Shown here: positions 37,791 to 49,117 of the stretch, in pieces
Numbering within the stretch: the stretch's first letter is position 1
How the letters are laid out: every line of letters starts with the position of its first letter
Origin: Membranipora membranacea
Lineage: Eukaryota > Bryozoa > Gymnolaemata > Cheilostomatida > Membraniporidae
Reading direction: 5' to 3'
NCBI GenBank assembly: GCA_914767715.1
Contig: OU612065.1
Span: forward strand, 30,566,001-30,630,000
Length of the DNA: 64,000 bases
The notes under the pieces: generated by a model
The model's input: only the letters and a program-made list of their open reading frames with translations
The model's database searches: none
Told to the model about the DNA's origin: nothing
Position numbers and translations under genes: made by a program

Positions 37791-38839
37791 CCTTACATAG
37801 CATCGTGCAGCCTTTTGCTATGCAGAAAAAATCATCTTGCTGGCTTTCTCTTTACAGCGTTGACAACTTTGGTCCATTTGCTCGAGTGAAGCCCAAAGCT
37901 TGTCTCTCTTGTAAAGTGAAGTATGGACTGAGTGCACCACAATTCTGTAATCACTGAGCTTCCCATAGTCAGAATGCTTAGAGCGATCAATTGTAGCTTT
38001 TACAATGTACTTTGTGCAGGAAAACCTTACTGATATTTTGTTTAAAATTTAAATTCTCATCAGATATTATATTAAAGAGTGAAATTAGTCAGCAAGCTTT
38101 TGAGTCAAGAATTATCATAGGATTCAATGTATGAATGTTAACTTCATGAACAATATATGAGATGAACAGCATCCAGCATCTTTTTCAGTCATGACAGAAC
38201 GCATTTTGCAATGAATCAATATACAACCTTTTTATTTCCTTTTTTTGTTCACGGCTACAGATTTTCTCAGTAGATGTGGTCGTCTTTTATCCATATTGAT
38301 ACTTCAAGTGCCATACAATTAACAATAACATAAGAACGCCACTTTTTTATGGTTAATTTCATATTGTTCTAATAATATTTTCTAGAATCAGCATCAATTA
38401 GTCCATAATATAATATGTATCGTTGGGAAGTGAATTGCTTAAGGATTTCATGTCACCTGAAAATATACATCTGACACGAACAGTTATGATCGACTTAACT
38501 GATCTGTTAAATCATAGAGCGATTAAATGAGGTATAAATTGTAAAACGGAGCAAAAACAAAACCCTCTCCTCAGAAAAAGGTAGATCAAAGCTGTATCAA
38601 CAGCCTTTTGGTCTTTGGTAAGGAATGGGTAACGCCAGCAAGAAAGTGAGCCACTGATTCAATGTGAGCCCATCTAGTTATAAATGTACCAACAAAAATA
38701 TACATGGAATATGACTATAGCGCACCGTAAAATCTCCTGAAGTGCCTGACTTAATCTCTAGACTTTTCCGAAATATCTGATAGAATCTGTCAAATTCCAT
38801 TATATCTGTAGGTTGAAAACTAAGGTAAGCTAACTGTGT
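37791..38839. other. DnaJ-SUOX convergent 3' region
   Basis: About 1 kb of AT-rich non-coding sequence between the two stop codons; contains both 3' UTRs. No gene or repeat was recognised. Confidence 0.45.
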
Positions 38840-41800
38840 TTATTTGACATTTACTGTGACCCTGTGCCAGGAGTTATTGAGTAAGCCTCGTACGTTCCAT
38901 ATACCCTCTACATTCTCAGGCTGGACGTTGTGTGAACTATCGACAGCCTTACAAACTATCTCAAGTTTACCTTTGTGATCTTTTGGTATCTCTACTGTAG
39001 CTTCCCACAGTGTCCACGCCCATGACTTATATGGGCTTTGATCTACAACAAAAGAAAGTTGGACTCATCTTACTAAGTGTGTAGATATAAGCACCTGTGA
39101 CCGGTATGTTACTTGCTCACCTGTTAGTTTCCAAAAATTATTGTATTTGATACCAAAAGATAGTCTTATCGATTCCAGAAGCCTGACCATAATAAAACAT
39201 GTGTTTAGGGACTTTTTTTCCTCTTACTGAAAACATGTCCTTTTATTTGCACTGCTCCATTGTGTACTAATAGATATTATCGTGTATTAACAAGACAGCT
39301 TACTATTTGTATCAAGGTCAGGGTTGAACCATGTCTCTCCTCCGTCCAGAGACAGGTCCACTCTGATTATGCCCCGCCCACCTCCGCTGTAAGCATAGCC
39401 TTTAATAGTTATCTCCTCCTCATCAGCAGACACAGAGCCACCTGCAGAGGGCTGACAGATAGCTGACTGTACAGGGGTCTCAGTCACTGATACAGCCGCA
39501 TCTGTTAGAGAAGAGGAGCAACTGGTAAATCTCAATGACTAGAGTTATAAGCGGCACAGGCTCATTTTGAGTCATGAAGTGTATGTATATACCATAAATT
39601 TATAAATGCCTAATGGTAACATGAAATAGTAATAAAAAAAAAAAATTACGTTCAAAAGAAATTTTCATGGTATGGACTGTACAAAAAGCGATCAACAATT
39701 CAAGATGATTAGGTAGGTAGCTGATATGTCTCTACCAAAATAAAACAAAGAACATCAAAGGGCTGTTTGAAATCTAAATTCAGGTTGAAATTTTTTGATT
39801 GGGAATTATCAGTTGAATTGACTCAATATAAAAATTGTGTTGATGTTTAGCCAAGTAAATCAGGGGATAGATTGTGTGTCATTTGTTCAAAAATATGTAG
39901 GCCTTAGTTGTTTCATCAGATGGAGAATTTAAAACTGGAAATCAGAATCTTGCCCTATTTGTTAGTGGAAGGTAAATTTTACAACAAGGGAATACAACTC
40001 TGGACCATATAGGAGAGAATATTCGATTACATGATAATTGACTAATAATATGCAATTTAAACAAAGTGCACATGGCCTTTCACATCTCAGTCTGAAGAGT
40101 CGAAGTGGTCGTATGGCTGCAAGTGCGAGTTTATGGCTTTACATTATCAAAAGTTCCTTTCTGCTGGAATGTTTTATAATGTAATGCAACAATATTGCAT
40201 TACCACATTTTGCAGTCGTTTGACCACTTCTACTACAGTTTTATCCACAGCCTGATAAAAGCAAGATCACGCCTTCACATCAATTTAGTACAAGTCATAT
40301 CAGCGATAACAGACAAGTGATACTAACCAAAGTCTGTCATCCCCATTTCTATACTGGGATTAAAGCACTTGTAATCTTTTCTCTGCCAGTGGCTTCTGGA
40401 TTCCTCGTTGCTCAGTACAATACTCTTCAGCCATTTTATATTACGAGCTCCGACTACTCCAGGAATCACAACTCTTAGAGGAAATCCATGATCTGCTGGG
40501 ATTGGCTCACCTGCAGGTAAGTGTCATGTCATGAATTGTCACACAACAATTTAAACATATTGTCATACTAGTAAGTACAAACGCTCTCAATAAATAAAAT
40601 AATTCTAATCTTAGTTCCCAGAAATTGCAAAAATTGACTGATTTGAAGTTACCCTCTCTTTAGGTATAAATCTCAAGGAGAACACAATCCTAAAAATCAA
40701 TTTCATAGTTTTGCTGTCAAATCTATACCCTTATCATGGTTACATGGATCGGTGGTTTGTAGCGTATGTCCCTGACATGGTCTACCCAATACACTTCTCA
40801 GCCATGTATCTGGCCTTTATTTCTATTTGCGTGCGCATGATTTATACTGTAGTACCTATAATATATCTTATCCGCTGTTCAAACAATGTCGGAAAAAATT
40901 TAAGAAACTGTATCATGATTCACATACCGTTCATTTCGTAGGCTACCATGACACAATGGTTCAAATCCATAGCTTTCTCTGTGGCGATAGACGAACCATA
41001 CGGTACACCAGAAGGATCAATATCTAAACCCTCAAACTGTATATACTTATGCTTAGCTAAATCTTCATCTGTGTATCCCATGGCTTTTATTACGTCTACT
41101 AGTCTGGCACCTTTCAATAGAAAAATTAAAATACGAGCCTTAGATTAAGAGGATAACAACAAACATGAAATAAGTCTGCAGAATATTTTCTTCCAAGATT
41201 GTGACATGGTGTAGGATGTTCCAATTTCTTGCATGTATGATGATGAACAAGTCACCCATAGCCATAAGATAACAATCACTCAATTAGTGTCATTAATACC
41301 CAGTTGAACACAATAAAAGATTTTCATTTATAATCCAGCATAGACACAGCTACAAAATAGACAAGTTTAAATTGTTCAGTTTTCATGTGACACTCGGACT
41401 GTAATACTTGAGAAAGGTGCTGTTATTTTATCAATGAACTCATTGATTTTATCATCATATAATGGACTCTTTTACCCCAGAAATAAAAACGTAGCCTAGT
41501 GAATATACATGTAGCAGATTGCATAAAACATTCAAGTGAGGTATAAGGGGATGGTCAAAAACATAATCCCCCTCTTATCTATGGCACAAACATAGAAACA
41601 GTTTTGAGGATTAAAATTGCTGTCTTTTTATCTGGAACGATTTTAATAAGCCAGTTGAAGCCGGCTTAACCTGGTTATCATTGAGCCTACTGGCTTCAGA
41701 TGGATATCAATTCTACATCAGCAGTCAAGTCACACTGAGAACATAGAGCCAGGCTTTTGTTGGGATGTAAATGGCCAATACCCTTATATAGATTTAGACG

Positions 41801-44800
41801 GGAATTTTCATTAGACTGCTGTGGGGTGCGAGAGCACGACTCTGGAAAGAGCATAGCAGGCTTGATTGTAAGCGCCATTAACCCTTCCTTTTGTTGAGCC
41901 ACGAGAGACGGCACAATCTGTTAGCTTTTGCTAGCTATTCATCACCAGGTGACTGGTGCCGGAGGAGTTGCGGGTTTGCATTCCCAATTGGAGAACTTTC
42001 AAGGTTGGTTGTTCCAGCTCCCAGCACCCTTGGGTGAATATATCTCCCGTGTACTCGTCTTCCACACTAGCATCATAGGAAGGACAACTTTAAAATGAAA
42101 GTCATGACGTCATAGATAGTCCTACCTTTAAACTCAGCTGTACTAATAGATCCACAGTTCCAGGACAATCCTTTGACTTCTTTCACTTTAGACATTTCCT
42201 TTCTCCTGTTTCCAGCACATTGTAATGTTACAGTGGTAGCCTGCTGAGGCAATGCTTTAATCTGAGTGAGGCTGAGATTCCTCAATCGTCTAGGTTGGTT
42301 GGCTGAAAGCAATAAAACGGTAAAGATTTTATAACTCATATACTATCTACTATACTATATACTACTTTGCTATATTACTCATAGACTATCTGTTTGCTAT
42401 AAACTCATCTCAAGATATTTTGTATGGAATGAAATAAGGTCAAAATCTGTAGCATTTCTACCCTGAGTGGTGCTCATTCTTGACTTAGGACGCCAGCTTA
42501 TTAGATCCAAATAATACAATAATTATATTAAAGCTTATACATGATAACTAGATTGGTGTACATAGGAGAGACAGGGGTGCAGGGTGGCTCAAAATAGAGC
42601 ATATTCTACACACTAATAAACAGATACTGTTATTGGAGAAGCCAGTTGAGAAACATGTAAACAAAATATAAATAGCAAAAAATAAAACATTAATAGTCAA
42701 ATGGTTCTAGAGAGCAACAATGATATTTATCATGATTTGTAACACAAAAAATAAGGTTCTCTGTTAAACTCTAATCCTAGTATTTGCAAGGCTGTACTCA
42801 TGAATATCTATGTTTATAGCAGAAGTAACCAAACTTGCCACATATATCTTGACAATCCATAAACACACCCAAAAATTTCAAACTGGAAATCTAGTCCCTT
42901 GGAGTTTCTGTCTACACTATGTGGGTATGAAATTTCCTAATTTTGTGAATTACGTTAAACAAAAAACTTCCCTGTCAAATTTACACCTTCTTACCTTGCT
43001 GATCTATTCTTGGATCTAGTGTATAAGTCTTCAGCATCTGATCCGTAACAACAGGTACAGGCATATGATTCCTCACAAAGAACAGAGAGTTAGGTGTGAT
43101 ATACTCATCAATAAGAAGCTTCTCTGACGGCTCAGCATTGAATGGTTTGGCGGCGTTGACGGTGAGCACTGCGCTTCTCTCTGGGTCATTTTTGTAGGCA
43201 TCCTGTATTTTTATTGGTTTAGTCTCCAGGATGTTTCCTACACGCAAACTCTACAAAAGTAAGACTCGGAATATGATGACACCATAGACTAATATTGGCA
43301 AGCGTGAACTTCTAAAAATGTTAGGGTTCAAAAATGCAGACCGAGAATGGGACAAGTATTCAGTTTTTTGTGAGAGCAGTGAAAGCACCACAGACTAAAT
43401 AATAATATTATGATGTCAATGGCAAGCATTGCATATATATTTGATATCAATATGCACTATTCTATACTTTTGAGACTTGAGGGTGATGAATTTCGTTGCT
43501 CACATGATGAATGCTTGATGTCACTATTGTCAGGCGTCCGGAAAACGAATTTTTCTTCGAAGCTTCTGCATTATATCAGCCTAAATATGATTTAATACTG
43601 TTGATTTTTTTTTGTCAGATAGTTTGGTCAGATTATTTTCTTATATAAGCATCGATTGGGAACACATAGAAAAATCTGCTGTCTGGAGTGTAAATTGAAA
43701 TGACTGGAACCACTGGAATCATCACACTTATGTAAAACATGTTCTGATACAAATGTTTTTTTTCAAACAAACATTTTTGAACAGTTTAATAAAGTTAATA
43801 TCAATCAATCAATCAATCTAAATGCAGCTTTTATAAATTGCAGCATTTTGTTAAATGCCTTTAGGACTTCAGTACTTTTTTCCATCTTTTAATTACTACT
43901 GTTTCATCATGTAAGGTACTTGGTCCCTTATAAGCATGTCAACAACCTTAGCAATTGTGGGCTTAGTGCCAACATATAGTCAGACAGTGGCCACAAGAAG
44001 ACAAACTATACTCAGTAAACATAAACATTACCCAAAATTTGAGATGACCTTAGCATGTTCTTGTATTATGACTGCCTTATCACCAAAGATTGCAAATACT
44101 TAAAGGGCAACCAAGGTTTCGCAGCAATGCTTTAGTGGGTAGTAAATAATGTGCTAGGCAGCATCAGCTTTGTGCATGACGCGGCGCAAACACTCAAAGT
44201 AGTTGCTGACTCTAAGCTGGGTAACACTTCAGTTTAGGGGAGGTTCCACGACATTGCTTTAATAATGATAGAGCATAGCCTAAATAATAACAGGAACAGG
44301 AAACTGCTCTGTGGTATACTATTTTAGCTGAGTTTGAGTACGGACGGATTGTCTCACAAGAATTCTGGCTGAATAATCATCAGAATTAGATTTTGTCTTT
44401 TTCCCGATGCAGAAGGTGCAATCTGCTATCAATCGATGTGAACTTGTTTGAAACCTTGGTTGCCCTTTAATATTGTTATCACTTCGGTTTAAATTCTAAA
44501 AATACTTTCACCTTAAGACACAGTGGATGGCAATAGACGAAAAATATGGCGATTGCAGTGACTTGGGTGTTAGGCCGTTGACACTACACCTTATTTTGAT
44601 CTAAACTGGAATATACCGGTTCTTAGCAGATGCAAGATGAGGATAAATAACGGCATGTCACTTTGGGGCTAATCTGGAAGGCTATAGGCACTTTTTACCA
44701 GCCATTACACATAACAGGTGAATGTTTTAAGGGGATTATCAGAGAAGCTTAAAGTTGAAATACATCAATCTCTATGCACATTCTTTTAGCTGGATAAGGC

Positions 44801-46629
44801 GGCATTTCAAAGAGGATTTATTATATTCTTGATATGTGTTGACAAATTATGGTTTATGATCAGGGCGCTCAAAATAAAAAGTGAAAAATCTTGTGGTCAT
44901 TACTTTTGTTGATTTTTGAGAAATAAAAGAAATGTATTTTGTGGCACCACCTTTGGTTAGCTCACAGAATCCATAATTTAAGAAATAGACTGATATCGCA
45001 GAAAAAGCAGCATTCAAATCAAAACCTGAGCAAAATCAGTCAAAATGGACTTAGTTCTCGATTGACCACAATCAATCAACATTTCTGCACATTGGTACAA
45101 AATAAGAAAGAATTAAAGTGTTAGTTCCATAAGATGAATCATCATGGGGAGCTGATTGGTAGCCCCCCAACCCCCTCAGTGTACGTTGGGTGAACAAGAT
45201 CATGCTCTGCAAGGGTGTCTGCGACAGATGGTCTAAAGCTCATGATTGGTATTTCCACATATGAACAAAAGATTTGTCATGTTTTTTTTCTTTCAACTGA
45301 AAACATGTCCTTATATTTACACTGACCAATGAAATGTTTTGATCCCAAGCATTCATAATTTCTAATGCTGCAATATAATCGCAATTTGCAATCCTGTTTT
45401 GTATAGCAAACCAAAGTACAAAATTAATGTTAGGTCAGCAATTGAGAATTGGTGGCAAAGTAGTCTTAAACTCAGACTTGACGCCTAAACACCGTTTTTA
45501 GCTAGATGAGGCGAGACTGTATAGCAAGTAATGATGGCGAGGAAATGTGAGCATGCCATTAACTTCAAGCCTGCAACAAATGGGAAAATTTTCCTCTTGC
45601 AAAAGCTTTACTCCTCAGCATTACTTTATGTTGTAGGGGAATTCTTACCTCGACAATCTCCATGACTTCCTTAGTCTTGTGTATACCAAACAGCTCAAAG
45701 TAAGGCTCTAATGAAGCTCCGGCTGCCAGTAGGATCTTATCACCTCCTGGATGTGCCTCAACAAACTCTGTTATGTTGTAAACGCCGTTCTTGTAGGTCA
45801 CCTGTAAATAACACTTACATTATGAATTTTAAATCACTAGCTAAATATTTATTAATTGATAGAGATTTTCTTAAAAGTGTGCAGATAACAAAGGAATTCT
45901 ATTATAGGTAACTTGTAACCAAACTGGGCTGTAGATATGACATAGAAAGTCACATCGAAAAGACATAGAAAACCCAGGGTAGGCCATTTAAATGCACAGA
46001 GAGATAAATCGGCAATTTGTCTGAACCCTCGGGAAGATTTGTGTCCAATGGTCAAGTTGAGAGTATATCGTGCTTCTTTTGTAAGTAACAGGTATATGGT
46101 TAGAGCAAGAAACAATTGGAAGCATTTAGAAGAGATATCTAGGGCCTTACCGCCTAACTACTTATATTAACTTATGCAACATTGATTAATTTGATGGTCA
46201 GCAATTTATTTACAAATTTATCACTGAAGTATCGTACTTATCTCTCACCCATATTCCTGATTGAGCGTTATCGTGCTTCTTGACCTCATCAGCCGTATAG
46301 GTGGGTAGGTTGGCGATTACTGAACCTGGCTCCTTATTTGGACCAGATTTCTTCTTGCACACTGCACGCTCCTCTTTCATATATGTGTAGAGCAGCGCAC
46401 CACCAACAATAATTGAGGCTGACGCTGCGACTACACCTGTGCTGTTAGCATTTGCATTCCATCCATTATTTTGCGATTGAGTAGAGTATGATGCAGCCAT
46501 TGTTTCCATATGAGGTCTGCGCAAGCTTGGATTGTTGTTTTGTCCCGGCACATGACTGGAGATCACAGAGGTACACCGAAGGCATCTTTTTGCTGCCAAA
46601 GCAGACTTCAGAAGCCCGGCTCTGATCAT
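38840..46629 (-). CDS. SUOX: Sulfite oxidase, mitochondrial
   Basis: Eight exons, 577 residues (human 545): 46249-46629, 45649-45801, 42995-43250, 42126-42302, 40928-41110, 40328-40510, 39304-39501, 38840-39042. All phases match. Residues 1-60 form a basic, acid-free leader typical of mitochondrial import, followed by a hydrophobic segment ([16 protein letters not shown]). The cytochrome b5 domain (about 105-180) has the heme ligands His144 in HPGG and His168. The molybdopterin domain follows: [19 protein letters not shown] with the molybdenum-binding Cys292, [37 protein letters not shown]. The C-terminal dimerisation domain holds [32 protein letters not shown] and the end [11 protein letters not shown]. 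The enzyme oxidises sulfite to sulfate in the intermembrane space, passing electrons to cytochrome c. The TAA stop overlaps an AATAAA hexamer. Intron 2 (about 2.4 kb) carries a TTAA MITE. Confidence 0.97.
44104..44466 (+). mobile_element. TTAA MITE, copy 1 (SUOX intron 2)
   Basis: Bounded by TTAA at 44100-44103 and 44467-44470. Terminal inverted repeats begin AGGGCAACCAAGGTTTC and end with the exact complement GAAACCTTGGTTGCCCT. The interior matches copies 2 and 3 across its length (for example TAGTAAATAATGTGCT, CACTTCAGTTTAGGGGAG, ACAGGAACAGGAAACTGCT, AAGAATTCTGGCTGAATAAT). No transposase frame is present. TTAA targets are characteristic of piggyBac-type elements, so a piggyBac-like helper is inferred. 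Confidence 0.9.
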
Positions 46630-47836
46630 TCTCTTTACTCAGATAATTCCTGAAACAGATAGATCTAACATAGTATTGATCTTCAGCATCAGTTACATAG
46701 TTGACAAGAATGAATTTATCTTACTCCTTGTTCCAAACACCATTTATAAGGCCAAGTTTTGCAAAATGCCAAGAGGTGTGTAAAATAATAAAACTATATG
46801 CAGACTGGAGTGGATGATAGTTACTTAGTTAGTTGGCAGCTTTTTTATTGTTAGGCAAAATAATCAGATACTGGCTAAGTTGAACCAGGGAGAACCAAAT
46901 ATAGAATGCCAGCCGGATAGTCAAATGAGTGGGATTTTGCTATTACTCTGTGCTTGAACATAGCAATAAATAAACTCTATAAATGTAGAGATGTACCAGA
47001 TTTAGTACTACTACTTTCTCTGCAAACTTGATCCTAGATGTTGACTTGACCTTACAAGAAGTGCCTAGATCATTGTTTTTATTTTGTTAGAATAGAATGG
47101 AGCTCTAACAGACCTCCCATCTCTGATATAAGCAAATTCTCAAGCTAAGAATCATAGCTCTGTATAAAAAAGATTAGTTGCATAAATGATTCTAAAATCC
47201 GCATAAGAACAGCTCAGTGTACACATTTTCCGGTTTGAAAACTGTTCAAAAAGATATTTTTTCTCACAACATCTTAACTAACTAGTTAGAAAAAGGTGCA
47301 ATATTGTAGTGGCTGACAAGGTCGGCATCTAGATAATCTCCTCAACACTGATCTAATAAGGTGTAGCTAGTTGGTACATCCCTCACTGAAAGGGAAACAA
47401 TAGAAAAGTAAGTACTGTTATTCATTCATTGGTAAGTACTAACAGTAACTAAGTAGAAGAAGCAAGGAGGATTCATTAGACTAGTCTCCCTGCCTAGCTT
47501 GCTTAGTTATTGTTACCTCAGGTCAGTGAGTGATGAGTAGATGATCGGTGAGTGGGTGACTGTGACTATCAGTGAGTAGTATGAATATAATGATGGAGTA
47601 ACTTGAGTGAGTACCTTCTTGATTGATATATTATAGTAGTGAATGAATGGCCATAATTTATAGTATAAATAATAAAAATAATGATAAAAATAATAATAAA
47701 GGAAAAGACAGAAGATATGTATTGGTGGTGGGATACACTAGCTGGGAGCAGGGAGCTGGAAGTGAATGCAATGGACTTGATCTCATCATTACTGCTTGTA
47801 GTGATTATAACCATCATATAATATATGGAATCCTAC

Positions 47837-48040
47837 CACAGACAGCAGGTCACTGACAGTTGATTTGATGAGTTGCAGAGAAGTGACTCATCTGAGCAAT
47901 GCATTTGGCGGGTAAAGAAGCTGCGCAGCTGCGATAACTTGGTTCATGCACAGCTTCCCATCTTCGCCACAACAAACACAAACCACACACACACAAGGCT
48001 GCAACTCATCAAATCAACCGTCAGTGACCTGCTGTCTGTG
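47837..48040. repeat. Long inverted repeat (42-bp arms)
   Basis: Arms 47837-47878 and 47999-48040 are complementary with one mismatch; the spacer is about 120 bp and includes a CACACACACACA run. Sequence similarity ends sharply at TTGCAG on the inner side. It may be a foldback transposon or an inverted duplication. Confidence 0.85.
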
Positions 48041-48283
48041 ATCCTACATAGTTTAATACTTCGCCTAACTTCTGAAAGTGCTTTCAATATTGTAGCAAAT
48101 GCACGTATGTGTGTATCGCTTCGGGGCAATGAACTCCCTCTCCCTGTGAGAGGAAATTCATTGAACAGGCTTACCGGGTTTTGACGAATAAAGTGGTACC
48201 TCGCACCCTCCCTGCTTGCACCTCTAGGGACAGGTCAGGGTGCATCACTGGTCTTGTGCAATTGGACATCCTTGCCAATAACC

Positions 48284-48341
48284 AAAAATAACAAAAAAAA
48301 ACCTAGATACAACTTTGTATCTAGGTTTTTCTTGTTATTTT
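48284..48341. repeat. Hairpin with ~25-bp arms
   Basis: Left arm ends ACCTAGATAC (48310), right arm starts GTATCTAGGT (48317); arms extend through an A-rich/T-rich stretch to AAAATAACA and TGTTATTTT with small length differences. Loop is 6 bases. It lies about 780 bp upstream of the LSM4 start. Confidence 0.8.
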
Positions 48342-49117
48342 CCTCCTATAATTGGTAATCAAGCTGTGCACCAGAGTCCAGAGTGCAAGTCCACTAGATA
48401 AAAAGTCATCATAAAAAACATTTGATATTAAAAACAATTTCTAGAAAGTAACTGAATTTATAGTAAGACTGTTGGTGTTACTGTTGCAGCAAATAAATGC
48501 TCTATCTTTAAAAATCTTCTTAATAATTGATTAATTATTCTTTGAGGTTGTATTCTGAAGTGTCCTACTCATATGCTCTGTTTATCCTACACCGACTGAA
48601 TGTTATGAGTTCATACTAGCTAGGGATGAACTTCTTAGGGTTTTCAGGCTTGAAGATCTTTAGGCCTTCCTGAAGTTGTGTGTGAATACTGGAACTATCT
48701 CACTTGAGCTTGACCTTGAGTGGCAATATGAGAGAGGGTCCCTGGAGTCCTTGGGGTGCCAATTTGATTATAAAAAAAACATTAAGGAAAATAGTCGGTT
48801 ATCTTATCGGGTTAAAGTGCTCCCATCCATGTTATTATTCACATAGATTTAGCCTTCTTACCTGTCACCAAAAAACTGAAATCCAAATTTATTTTGCGTG
48901 AATCACACATTTAAAAGCAATGAGCATTTAGTAGGATAGACACCCCTTTCCTTAAATTAATATCATCGGCCATTTAACAATAATTTTTCTTTGTGCCTAG
49001 TCTCACTTATATCCAGGTGACTTAATTTTCAAATGAAATTCATATTATATATGACTTCTTTGTTATTCTAGGTGTTAGCTACCTATTAAAGCCTGAATAC
49101 TGAACTTCATACTAATC

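Larger units (their letters stand above)
46630..49117. other. SUOX-LSM4 divergent intergenic region
   Basis: About 2.5 kb between head-to-head start codons, expected to hold both promoters and the LSM4 5' UTR. It contains a long foldback (47837-48040), a near-perfect hairpin (48284-48341) and an AATAATAAAAATAATGATAA-type low-complexity run near 47665-47700. No other gene was recognised. Confidence 0.5.

Noticed and set aside
41935-42055. A second tRNA/SINE head
   Set aside because: GCGGGTTTGCATTCCC resembles box B, but no convincing box A or tail is present.
47569-48184. Overlapping frames of 60-100 codons on both strands
   Set aside because: They are built from low-complexity AATAAT sequence and the inverted repeat; no splice or family support.
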